Counted from the first letter of the stretch, positions 34,423-41,224 are shown. The stretch: 49,656 nt of DNA from an uncultured Prevotellaceae bacterium (GCA_902786565.1 CADACW010000018.1:1-49656); one strand, 5' to 3'. Notes: generated by a model not told the origin, from the letters alone. Translations and numbers: made by a program.

Positions 34423-35829
34423 ATGAAGCATCTTTTGCTGACAGTTGGGGCGCTGGTTCCGTTTGGCGGAGAGGCGCAGGCACAGGGCGGAGCGCCTGAA
34501 GTGAAGGCCTCGCCCGAGCGGCCTAACATCGTGTTCATCCTGGCCGACGACATGGGCTATGGCGACCTGGCCTGCTACGGCAACCAGTACATCCAGACAC
34601 CCAACATCGACCGTCTGGCACGCACCGGCACCTCATTCACACAGGCCTACGCCGGCAGCGGCATCAGCTCGCCGTCGCGCTGCTCGCTGATGACAGGACT
34701 GAGCAGCGGCCACGCCCGCATACGCGACAACCAGTGCTACGCCGGAGGACTGACCGGCCTGAAAATCAACCCACGCGGCGACACCACCATCGTGCGCCGC
34801 GCCAACCTGCTGCCCGAGGACACCACACTGGCCACTGTCCTCGGCGCAGCAGGCTATCGTACCTGTCTGGTGAACAAGTGGCACCTGGACGGCTACGACC
34901 CGCAGGCCGCACCCAACCACCGGGGGTTCGACGAGTTCTACGGCTGGACCATCTCCACCGTCCACAGCAATGCGCCGTACTACTATCCCTACTACCGTCT
35001 GCACGGCGACTCGCTCATCAACATTCGGGAGAACGAGCACGATGCCCACGTGCGCCACAATACGGAGATTTCGACCGACGACGCCATACAGTTCATCCAC
35101 CGCAACAAGGACCGCGCCTTCTTCCTCTTCCTGGGCTACGACGCACCCCACGAGCCTTACAACATAGATGACACATCGTGGTACGACGAGCAGGGCGAAT
35201 GGAGCGACAACACCAAGCGCTACGCGGCGCTGGTCACCCACATGGACTATAACATCGGGCGCCTGCTGGCCACGCTCGACGCGCTGGGGCTGAGGGAGAA
35301 CACGCTGGTCATCTTTGCCAGCGACAACGGTGCCGCCGTGATGGCCCCGCTGAAGGAGCTGAACTGCGGCGCAGGTCTGAAGGGCCGCAAGGGCCAGCTC
35401 TATGAGGGCGGCATCCGCGTGCCCCTCATCGTCAACCAGCCCGGTCGCGTGCCGGCCCGGCAGACTGACCATCTGGTCTATTTCCCCGACTTCATGCCCA
35501 CCCTGGCCGCACTGGCACGCGCCGGGCAGCATCTGCCGCAGAAGACCGACGGCACTGACGTCTCGCCCCTGTTCTACGGCCATGACATCGACACCGACAG
35601 CCGCCCGCTCTACTGGGAGTTTCCCGGCAAGCAGAGGGCTGTGCGCTGGAGGGGCTGGAAGGCGGTATCAGTGAAGAGGGGTGCTCCGCTGGAGCTCTAC
35701 CGCATCAAGGACGACCCCTTAGAGCAGCACGACCTGGCCAAGGAGCGGCCCGACGTGCTGCGCCAAATGGAGCGCCTGATGCAGCAACTGCGCACCCCGT
35801 CGGCCAATTACCCCATAGAAGGGGAGTAA
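34423..35829 (+). CDS. Secreted Ser-type sulfatase
   Basis: 468 residues. An N-terminal hydrophobic segment ending GGEAQAQGG looks like a signal peptide. The alkaline-phosphatase-fold sulfatase domain opens PNIVFILADDMGYGDLACYG (metal Asp pair). The active-site motif is S-S-P-S-R within GSGISSPSRCSLMTG near residue 83, so the formylglycine precursor is Ser, not Cys. Further blocks are NKWHLDGYDPQ, FFLFLGYDAPHEPY and FASDNGAAV. Ser-type sulfatases need a radical-SAM activator (anSME), which is not in this window. The likely substrate is a sulfated host or algal glycan; which one cannot be read. It lies 10 bases after pepD. Confidence 0.9.
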   Translation: MKHLLLTVGALVPFGGEAQAQGGAPEVKASPERPNIVFILADDMGYGDLACYGNQYIQTPNIDRLARTGTSFTQAYAGSGISSPSRCSLMTGLSSGHARIRDNQCYAGGLTGLKINPRGDTTIVRRANLLPEDTTLATVLGAAGYRTCLVNKWHLDGYDPQAAPNHRGFDEFYGWTISTVHSNAPYYYPYYRLHGDSLINIRENEHDAHVRHNTEISTDDAIQFIHRNKDRAFFLFLGYDAPHEPYNIDDTSWYDEQGEWSDNTKRYAALVTHMDYNIGRLLATLDALGLRENTLVIFASDNGAAVMAPLKELNCGAGLKGRKGQLYEGGIRVPLIVNQPGRVPARQTDHLVYFPDFMPTLAALARAGQHLPQKTDGTDVSPLFYGHDIDTDSRPLYWEFPGKQRAVRWRGWKAVSVKRGAPLELYRIKDDPLEQHDLAKERPDVLRQMERLMQQLRTPSANYPIEGE

Positions 35830-35880
35830 TTAATCTCCGGGAAATTTGCCAAGGCATATTGGGAATGTAGAGTTATAAAG

Positions 35881-35924
35881 TATATAACTCATAGTTAGAA
35901 GGTATATAACCCATAGTTAGAAGG
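35881..35924. repeat. 22-bp direct repeat, two full copies and a partial
   Basis: The units at 35881-35902 and 35903-35924 (TATATAAC, C or T, CATAGTTAGAAGG) differ at one base. A partial third copy continues into the 3' end of the CPBP gene. AGTTATA/TATAACT arms near 35871-35889 add an inverted element. It sits between convergent genes. Confidence 0.75.
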
Positions 35925-35925
35925 C

Positions 35926-36750
35926 TTATAACCCTGTAGGGGCGGGGCGCTTCATCCACTGGTTCAGCTGGTAGATGGCGGGCAGAAGGATGAGCAGTGA
36001 GAAGAAGACAGCCATACCCGTGCGCATCGGACTGCCGAAGATGTCAGAGAGGGTGATGTCGCTCGACGGGTAGGCATGATAGAGCAAGTAGGCCGCCGTG
36101 TTGTTGGTCCAGTGATAGACTATGCCGGGAATGATGCTTCCCGTGCGCTCGTACATCCATCCTAACAGCAGGCCTATGAGCAGTGGGTGGAGGAACTGGG
36201 CCGGATTCATGTGAGCCAAGGCGAACAGCAGCGCCGAGAGGAAAATCATCGTCCATCGGCACTCGGGCTTCCACAGCAGCAGCGAGCGCAGGGCCGCCCC
36301 ACGAAACACCAGTTCCTCGGCCACCGGGGCCAGCAGGCACACCACGGCATAGCCACCGGTAGTGCTCATCAGCTGGGTGGCCACCATCTCTGCCTGGTCA
36401 ATATACTGCTGCACGCTCTCCGGCCATTCCGGCATAGACTCCTGAAGCCACATCGACGGGATGATGGCCCCCAGGGCGGCAAAGAGGCTCCAGAGCAGCA
36501 CCGCCCAAGGTCTCGACATCAGGTAATGGCGCGACACGGGGGCCCACTTGAGCAGCGTGAACAGGATGATGGTAACGAGCGAGAAGGTGACCATGGCAAT
36601 CATGGTGCCCATAGTGCTGAGCTGCTCCACTGGCCCGCCCTGCTTGATAGCCTGGATGGCCGTCATCAAGAATTGTGCTGCCACTTGTATGGCCAGAAAT
36701 ATCAGCACATAAGCCACTGCAGCAAGTGCATTAACATTATTCTTCATCAT
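35926..36750 (-). CDS. CPBP-family intramembrane metalloprotease
   Basis: 274 residues with about eight hydrophobic helices. CAAX-protease/bacteriocin-processing (Abi/CPBP) motifs are APVAEELVFRGAALRSL (EExxxR, near residue 143), a His in ALAHMNPAQFLHP near 178, and a C-terminal GIVYHWTNNTAAYL. Members cleave prenylated or membrane peptides; the target here is unknown. The start overlaps the ribF stop by four bases, so it is the second gene of the ribF transcript. Confidence 0.88.
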   Translation of the reverse strand: MMKNNVNALAAVAYVLIFLAIQVAAQFLMTAIQAIKQGGPVEQLSTMGTMIAMVTFSLVTIILFTLLKWAPVSRHYLMSRPWAVLLWSLFAALGAIIPSMWLQESMPEWPESVQQYIDQAEMVATQLMSTTGGYAVVCLLAPVAEELVFRGAALRSLLLWKPECRWTMIFLSALLFALAHMNPAQFLHPLLIGLLLGWMYERTGSIIPGIVYHWTNNTAAYLLYHAYPSSDITLSDIFGSPMRTGMAVFFSLLILLPAIYQLNQWMKRPAPTGL

Positions 36751-37676
36751 AGTTTTTTCAATTTATTGACGGTTTCTCTCCTGTCTGCCTCTAATTGGCA
36801 GGCCAACTCCTCGGCCGAGGCGAAAGTGCGCTCGTCGCGCAGCCGCGCCATCAGGCTGATGCTGATAGGCTTGTCGTAGAAGTCGCCTGTGGCATCGAGC
36901 AGATGGGTCTCCAGCGTCAGCCGCCTGCCGCCGAAGGTGGGACGCAGGCCTATGTTGGTCATTCCGCGCAGCGGTTCGCCGCCGTCGATGCTGGCCATCA
37001 CGGCGTATGCGCCCACACGGGGAATAAGTTTCTGACTGTCGTCCATCTCCAGATTGGCCGTGGGGAATCCCATCGTGCGGCCTATCTGCTGGCCGTGGCC
37101 CACCCGTCCGCAGATGGTGTAGGGATAGCCCAGACAGTCGTTGGCCTCCTCCACCCTACCCTCGTCCAAGAGCTGGCGCACGAAAGAACTGCTGACCCGT
37201 GGTGATGACATGAAAGGCTGGCAGCCCACCACCTCCAAGCCCAGCTCGCGCCCATAGTCCACATAGTCGGCAAAGCCCTCCTGGCGGTTGTGGCCGAAGC
37301 GGTTGTCGTAGCCTGTGAGCAGCAGTTGCACGCCCAAATGCCGCACCAGCACCTCGCCCATAAACTCGCGGGCCGAGAGGCGTGCCATCGCGGTGTCGAA
37401 ACGGAGCACCACCAGCGTGTCAATGCCCGTCAGGGCCAGCAGGCGGCACTTCTCTTCCAGCGTAGACAGCAGTCGCGGCTGCCATTCGGGCTGCACCACC
37501 TGGCGCGGGTGCCGCTCGAAGGTGACCACCATTGGGCGCAGTCCGCGCCGCACCGCCTCCTCCTTCAGCCGCGCAATGAGGAAGCGGTGCCCACGGTGCA
37601 CACCATCGAAAAAGCCGATGGTGGCAGCAAAGGCACCCTCCGGCTGCTGGCAGTCAGGATAGTATAACGTCTTCAT
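36747..37676 (-). CDS. ribF: Bifunctional riboflavin kinase / FAD synthetase
   Basis: 309 residues from ATG 37676 (MKTLYYPDC). The N-terminal FAD-synthetase domain has the nucleotidyltransferase signature GFFDGVHRGHRFLI near residue 21, and the C-terminal flavokinase domain has GHGQQIGRTMGFPTANLE near 195. It converts riboflavin to FMN and FAD in the cytosol. The frame is open to 37760, but earlier codons overlap the promoter -7 box (37730-37737). Met codons at 37688 and 37685 are alternative starts. No FMN riboswitch was seen in the short leader. Confidence 0.95.
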   Translation of the reverse strand: MKTLYYPDCQQPEGAFAATIGFFDGVHRGHRFLIARLKEEAVRRGLRPMVVTFERHPRQVVQPEWQPRLLSTLEEKCRLLALTGIDTLVVLRFDTAMARLSAREFMGEVLVRHLGVQLLLTGYDNRFGHNRQEGFADYVDYGRELGLEVVGCQPFMSSPRVSSSFVRQLLDEGRVEEANDCLGYPYTICGRVGHGQQIGRTMGFPTANLEMDDSQKLIPRVGAYAVMASIDGGEPLRGMTNIGLRPTFGGRRLTLETHLLDATGDFYDKPISISLMARLRDERTFASAEELACQLEADRRETVNKLKKL

Positions 37677-37729
37677 CAGCAACATCATTGAGGGTCTCCC
37701 GAATGGAGAGGCCCCATCGTTTCGCAATG

Positions 37730-37760
37730 CAAAAGTACGAATCTTTTGCCAAACGGCCAA
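37730..37760 (-). promoter_or_regulatory. ribF promoter
   Basis: Minus strand: TTGG (37757-37760), 19 bases, TACTTTTG (37730-37737). On the other strand, a decayed copy of the recurring TTTCTTGGCTATTCC block (37773-37787) points toward the scrambled pseudogene and lacks a full TAnnTTTG box. Confidence 0.7.
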
Positions 37761-37847
37761 ATTTTAGCCCGCTTTCTTGGCTATTCCCCGAAAAATGTAG
37801 TGTCATTGTAGCCAGTTAACACGTATAATGACTGACCACTGACTATA

Positions 37848-38269
37848 ATGAAAAGACTTTTCGCACTCTTTGCCTGCATCATCGCCGTCTGCCGAGGTCG
37901 TCGCCTGCTATGCGCTTGCCGCGGAAGTTGGCGGCTTCTTCGCCCAGGTTGCGGGCAAAGTGCGTAGCCACCGAGAAAGAAGAGTTGCTTCAGCTTTTTG
38001 GCATTGAGGTGCTTTCCTTCGAGCAGGCGTGCTGCCTCCGAGCTACGGGCTGTGATGGGCAGCACGGCTGTCTCTCCGAAATAAACAATATGGCTAAAGT
38101 CTTTTGTGTTGTTATCCTGAGAACCCGATACGATGTTCAGGTCTGTATTTTCCTGACTTCCTGAGCCTTTTACAATCTGGAACGTGATGCCCGGCTCAAT
38201 CTTGGCGTATTCCTCTATCCACTTCTCTACCAGTCCCCGGACAAAGCGCGGAGCCTTGATGGTGCGCAC
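37848..38269. pseudogene. Scrambled remnant of a periplasmic substrate-binding protein gene
   Basis: Two pieces face each other. On the minus strand, from GTG 38269, the translation RFVRGLVEKWIEEYAKIEPG followed by SGSQDNNTKDFSHIVYFGE and LPITARSSEAARLL looks like the middle of a PstS-like binding protein. After LKQLFF a frameshift is needed to continue as SVATHFARNLGEEAANFRGK-RIAGDD, where similarity ends near 37890. On the plus strand, ATG 37848 encodes MKRLFALFACIIAVC, a typical signal peptide, which breaks off at the same point. The gene lost its 5' and 3' ends, and a signal-peptide fragment now lies inverted against it. A promoter with the sulfur-cluster inverted repeat still stands upstream (38296-38368). 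The ligand is unknown. Confidence 0.6.
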
Positions 38270-38295
38270 TTCGGTTTAATATAACTTTCTGGGTG

Positions 38296-38368
38296 CAAAG
38301 GTACGGCGAATTCCGCATTCCCACAATCCCCGCCTTGCGGCATTCTGCATACCGCAATCACGGTATTT
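38296..38368 (-). promoter_or_regulatory. Promoter with sulfur-cluster inverted repeat (copy A), facing the binding-protein remnant
   Basis: Minus strand -7 box TACCTTTG (38296-38303). The inverted repeat TACC-N8-GGTA lies at 38350-38365, centre 38357.5, which is 54.5 bp from the box. This is exactly the spacing of the repeat in the thiS/dsrE intergenic region. Sequence between repeat and box aligns without gaps to the dsrE-side promoter, sharing GGTATGCA, AATGCC, GGAATGC and ATTCGCCGTA. Confidence 0.7.
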
Positions 38369-38384
38369 GACGTATAGAGGCTGT

Positions 38385-38681
38385 TTACAGTATCATTTCC
38401 ATCAGAATGTCGCAGCGCTCATAGGTATGGCCATCGAGGGGAATCTCGCGGAAACCCAGTTTGCGGTAGAGGTGGATGGAGGGGGCCATACGGGTATTGC
38501 CCTCGAGGAAGATGCGGCGCACGCCGTGCTCACGGGCGTATGCGATGAGAGCGCGGCCAAGCTGCAGGCCGACGTGCTGTCCCTGAGCCTTGGGCGAGAC
38601 GGCCATCTTCGCCAGTTCGTGGCAGTCTTTTTCCGGGTGGTTGATGAGGGCACAGCAGCCTACTACACTGTCATTGCTCAA
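38385..38681 (-). pseudogene. 5'-truncated GNAT acetyltransferase
   Basis: 98 residues from a TTG start, carrying only the acetyl-CoA-binding half of a GNAT fold: VVGCCALINH, ELAKMAVSPKAQGQHVGLQL (motif A), GRALIAYAREHGVRRIFLEG and LYRKLGFREIP. The family normally has about 40-50 more residues at the N-terminus. Those are replaced by the (C/T)ACCTCT-type repeat block at 38682-38801, so the gene was probably cut by a repeat insertion. It lies downstream of the JAMM peptidase gene on the same strand. Residual function is possible but unlikely. Confidence 0.65.
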
Positions 38682-38693
38682 CTTTAAGAGGTA

Positions 38694-38801
38694 AGAGGTA
38701 AGTGGTGAGAGGTAAGAGAATACCTCTTCCGCTTCCTACTCGTGTCTCTTGCCTGGCTTGCCAGCATTTCTCTCACCTCTTACCTCTCACCACTCGCCTC
38801 T
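38694..38801. repeat. Heptad-based inverted repeat
   Basis: Arms 38694-38718 and 38777-38801 are complementary over 25 bp with two mismatches and consist of GAGGTAA/GTGGTGA-type heptads. The 58-base interior has no coding signal. The block separates the truncated GNAT gene from the JAMM peptidase gene and is related to the heptads at 24731-24779. Confidence 0.7.
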
Positions 38802-38811
38802 AAATCAACTC

Positions 38812-39213
38812 TTATAGGTGTACTTCCTTGTCGATGACTTCGCCGTTCAGGATTTTGAAGGAGTTCAGGTGGATGCCTTCGTGGAGAGAGAGGATGGCGT
38901 AGCGGATGGTGGGGTCGTTGGCTAAGCGCAGGTCTTCCTGAGAGGGCCGCGAGGGCGAGGCAGGGTGCGAGTGCCAGTTGGCGAGAATCTTCAGTCCCTT
39001 CGAGCGGGCATAGCGGAGGGCGTCGAACTGGTCCTTGGGGGCGAAGGAGAAATGTTCAGGCGAATGGTCTATGTTCTCCATCCAGTAGTTTTCCGTCACC
39101 ACCGCACCTTCGGCTACGCTTACGATGCCCAGCAGGTAGCCGCACGTCTCGTTGGGTGCGTCCTGCCGTGCCTGGCTAATCAATTCATCTATAATTGTTT
39201 GGGGTATAATCAT
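38812..39213 (-). CDS. JAMM/MPN metallopeptidase (Mec+/HcyD-like)
   Basis: 133 residues. The zinc motif is complete: Glu in APNETCGYLLG (near residue 22), HSHP in LANWHSHPASPSRPSQED (near 82), then Ser and Asp at JAMM spacing. Prokaryotic members process sulfur-carrier proteins. Mycobacterial Mec+ releases cysteine from CysO, and Wolinella HcyD trims and releases the HcyS carrier. Here it follows a ThiF-like E1 gene and a ThiS-like carrier on one transcript, so it probably removes the extra C-terminal residue of the carrier, the product amino acid, or both. A 41-bp repeat lies in the 74-base gap before it. Confidence 0.88.
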   Translation of the reverse strand: MIIPQTIIDELISQARQDAPNETCGYLLGIVSVAEGAVVTENYWMENIDHSPEHFSFAPKDQFDALRYARSKGLKILANWHSHPASPSRPSQEDLRLANDPTIRYAILSLHEGIHLNSFKILNGEVIDKEVHL

Positions 39214-39230
39214 GTCTGTGCTGTAGCAAA

Positions 39231-39271
39231 TTCTTGCGTCCCTTCGGTAGCAAGCGACCAGAGGTCGAGCG
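39231..39271 (+). repeat. 41-bp two-hairpin repeat, copy 1
   Basis: The element opens TTCTTGCGTCCCTTCGGTAG and ends AAGCGACCAGAGGTCGAGCG. Stem 1 is CTTGC/GCAAG and stem 2 CGACC-AGA-GGTCG. Copies 2 (39315-39355) and 3 (40641-40681) have the same length. It lies between the JAMM and ThiF-like genes. Confidence 0.75.
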
Positions 39272-39287
39272 CTTCACTCTTTACTCT

Positions 39288-40133
39288 TCACTTATGAAGG
39301 TCGCAGGCGGCCTGTTCTTGCGTCCCTTTGGTAGCAAGCGCGCAAGGCGCGAGCGCGTAGTCTATCAGTTCTTTGATGGTTGGTTGAGAGCCGCAGATGG
39401 GGCACGACGGACGCTGGCGCACGGAAATGGTGCGGAACTGCATCGTCTTGGCGTCGAACGTCAGCAGGCGGTTGGTGAGCAGCTGGCCCACACCTGTGAA
39501 GTATTTCAGTGTCTCGGCAGCCTGGATGGTGCCCAGCATACCGGCGATGGCACCCAGCACACCAGCCTGCGAACAGGTGGGCACAGCTCCTGCGGGTGGC
39601 GGTTCCTTGAACATGCAGCGGTAGCAGGCCGTGCCGGGCAAATGAGTGAATGTCTGGCCGTTGAAGCGGAGTATGCCGCCGTGCGAGAAGGGCTTGCCAG
39701 CCATGACGCAGGCATCGTTGATGAGGAACTTCACGGGGAAGTTGTCCGTGCCATCGACGATGAAGTCGTACTCCTTAATAATATCGAGTGCGTTTGACGA
39801 GTCGAGGAACTCATAATAGGTATCGACCTTCACATCGGGGTTGATGGCCTGGATTTTCTCCTTGGCACTCTCCACCTTCGGGCGGCCCACGTCCTTCGTG
39901 AAGTGGATGACCTGTCGTTGCAGGTTGCTCAGATCGACCACATCCGCATCGACAATGCCAATGGTGCCGATGCCTGCCGCTGCGAGGTAGAGCGAGACAG
40001 GCGCACCCAGTCCGCCGGCTCCCACCACAAGCACACGCGCGTTCATTATCTTCTCTTGTCCCTCCACGCCGACATCCTGTAGCAGGATATGGCGCGAATA
40101 GCGTAGTATCTGTTCTTCTGTAAAGTCTATCAT
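39288..40133 (-). CDS. ThiF/MoeB/HesA-type E1 enzyme for a sulfur-carrier protein
   Basis: 281 residues. It opens RYSRHILLQDVGVEGQEKIM and has the ATP-binding GAGGLGAPVSLYLAAAGIG, the DxxxxSNLQRQ block (VVDLSNLQRQVIHF), GTDNFPVKFLIND, a putative catalytic Cys region PGTACYRCMFKEPPP and zinc-binding CPICG. It adenylates the C-terminal Gly of a ThiS/MoaD-like carrier so that sulfur can be added as a thiocarboxylate. No rhodanese domain is present, so sulfur must come from a separate donor such as the desulfurase/TusA side. The last 25 residues (after LIDYALAPCALA) are encoded by the second 41-bp repeat and look foreign. Confidence 0.92.
   Translation of the reverse strand: MIDFTEEQILRYSRHILLQDVGVEGQEKIMNARVLVVGAGGLGAPVSLYLAAAGIGTIGIVDADVVDLSNLQRQVIHFTKDVGRPKVESAKEKIQAINPDVKVDTYYEFLDSSNALDIIKEYDFIVDGTDNFPVKFLINDACVMAGKPFSHGGILRFNGQTFTHLPGTACYRCMFKEPPPAGAVPTCSQAGVLGAIAGMLGTIQAAETLKYFTGVGQLLTNRLLTFDAKTMQFRTISVRQRPSCPICGSQPTIKELIDYALAPCALATKGTQEQAACDLHK
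39315..39355 (+). repeat. 41-bp two-hairpin repeat, copy 2 (inside the E1 gene 3' end)
   Basis: Same element as 39231-39271, but stem 2 reads CGCGC-AAG-GCGCG, a set of paired changes that keep the stem. It is antisense to the E1 gene and encodes part of its odd C-terminal tail. Confidence 0.75.
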
Positions 40134-40214
40134 AATGATTACTGTTTTGACGACAACTTAAACAACTTTGACAACTTCTTATCTTGTTGTTTCTGTTGTC
40201 ATAGTTGTCGTTAA

Positions 40215-40424
40215 TTAACATCCACCGCCCATGAAATACAGGAAGTCAACCTTGTCGCCCTCCTTGATATCGGTTGTCTCCCAGTCCCCACGCTCGGCAA
40301 ACTCCTCGTTCACCTGCACCGAGACCATCTCCGGATTTTCCACCAACAGCTGCTTGATGAGCTCTGCTACATTAATCGGCAGGCTTACCTCCTGCGCCTC
40401 TCCATTTACATAAATCTTTGCCAT
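40215..40424 (-). CDS. ThiS/MoaD-like sulfur-carrier protein ending Gly-Gly-Gly-Cys
   Basis: 69 residues from ATG 40424 (MAKIYVNGEAQEVSLPINVA). The ubiquitin-like fold is shown by VAELIKQLLVENPEMVSVQV, DWETTDIKEGDKVDFLYFMG and the C-terminal Gly repeat. The protein ends FMGGGC: a Cys follows the glycines. ThiS itself ends at Gly-Gly, so this carrier must lose the last residue before activation, as is known for carriers handled by JAMM peptidases such as HcyD. The two genes after it encode exactly those partners (E1 and JAMM). Other thiamin genes are absent, so a cysteine or methionine role is more likely than thiazole synthesis. Confidence 0.88.
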   Translation of the reverse strand: MAKIYVNGEAQEVSLPINVAELIKQLLVENPEMVSVQVNEEFAERGDWETTDIKEGDKVDFLYFMGGGC

Positions 40425-40448
40425 ATTTCTTACGTTTGAGTTCGGGTG

Positions 40449-40572
40449 CAAAGGTACGATGATTTTGCGGGTGCAGCAATCCCACAGTCAGGGTAAATCG
40501 CATACCACATCTTGGGTATGCAAAATGCCATAAACGGGCGATTGCCGGAATGCCAGATTCGCCGTAACTTTG
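40449..40572. promoter_or_regulatory. Divergent promoters sharing one inverted repeat (copy B/C)
   Basis: Leftward -7 box TACCTTTG on the minus strand (40449-40456) serves the carrier gene; rightward TAACTTTG (40565-40572) serves the dsrE operon. The inverted repeat GCATACC-N8-GGTATGC (40500-40506 / 40515-40521), centre 40510.5, lies exactly 54.5 bp from both boxes. The core TACC-N8-GGTA is 16 bp and can be read as two heptamers in a 7-2-7 layout, as for NarL-type regulators. The spacing suggests an activator acting from about -65. A second odd palindrome GTGATT-C-AATCAC (40577-40589) covers the probable rightward start site. Confidence 0.8.
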
Positions 40573-40613
40573 CAGCGTGATTCAATCACACTGCGAAGTC
40601 AGGCTGCACCTCG

Positions 40614-40681
40614 GCATAGAGCAAGCTCTCTGCACTCGGTTTCTTAAGACCCTTCGGGAATAAGCGACCAAAGGTCGAGCG
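40614..40681 (+). repeat. Structured 5' leader of the dsrE operon, including 41-bp repeat copy 3
   Basis: A hairpin GCATAGAGC-AA-GCTCTCTGC (40614-40633) is followed by the third 41-bp element (40641-40681). Its first stem is changed to CTTA/TAAG and its second is CGACC-AAA-GGTCG. Both lie in the roughly 145-base leader of the operon. Whether they act in RNA or are only dispersed repeats is open. Confidence 0.6.
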
Positions 40682-40721
40682 GCACTGACTTTGTCACCCA
40701 GAAACTCAAACGCAGATTTTT

Positions 40722-41201
40722 ATGGCAGAACAGAAAAAACTAAGCATCATCGCTTTTAGTGGCGATTTCGATAAGCTGACGGCTGTATTCACATTAGGTA
40801 CGGGTGCGGCGGCAGTGGGCTACGAGGTGAACATCTTCTTCACCTTCTGGGGTCTCGACGCCATCAAGCAGAAGCAGGGTAGGGCATTCATCGGCTCCAA
40901 CTGGCTGACAAAGCTCTTCGGCTTCATGATGGGTGGACTGAAGGCTACGCCCACCAGCCGCTTCAACTTCTTCGGGGCAGGCCCCAAGATATTCCGCTAC
41001 CTCATGCGCAAGAACAATGTGGCCACGCTCGAAGAACTGGTGGAGGCCGCCAAGGCGCTCGGCATCAACCTCTATGCCTGCGAGATGGCGATGCACGTGC
41101 TCGGCCTCAAGAAAGAAGACTTTATCCCCGAGGTGAAGGACGTGCTCGGCGTGGCCTCGTTCCTCCAACTCTCGGAAGGCGGACAGACGCTGTTTATCTA
41201 A
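40722..41201 (+). CDS. DsrE-family sulfur-relay protein (DrsE_2 type)
   Basis: 159 residues. Its features are LSIIAFSGDFDKLTAVFTLG, TFWGLDAIKQKQ near residue 42, and the conserved Cys in INLYACEMAMHVLGL near 125, which in this family carries sulfur as a persulfide. Such proteins pass sulfane sulfur to TusA or related carriers in the cytosol. It is first in the rightward operon, 24 bases before TusA, which fits a relay role next to a cysteine desulfurase. The direct partner is inferred from context. Confidence 0.88.
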   Translation: MAEQKKLSIIAFSGDFDKLTAVFTLGTGAAAVGYEVNIFFTFWGLDAIKQKQGRAFIGSNWLTKLFGFMMGGLKATPTSRFNFFGAGPKIFRYLMRKNNVATLEELVEAAKALGINLYACEMAMHVLGLKKEDFIPEVKDVLGVASFLQLSEGGQTLFI

Positions 41202-41224
41202 TTGATAATTGATAATTGACAATT

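Noticed and set aside
37677-37760. FMN riboswitch before ribF
   Set aside because: The leader from the promoter to ribF is only about 50 bases, too short for an FMN aptamer, and no conserved core was seen.
40133-40215. Thiamin synthesis operon (thiS, thiF)
   Set aside because: No thiC, thiE, thiG or thiH genes and no TPP riboswitch are present. The carrier ends in Cys and a JAMM peptidase follows, which fits carrier-based amino-acid synthesis better.
40577-40663. Cys-containing leader peptide starting at GTG 40577 in the dsrE leader
   Set aside because: The GTG would lie at the very first transcribed bases with no ribosome-binding space, and only two scattered Cys codons occur.
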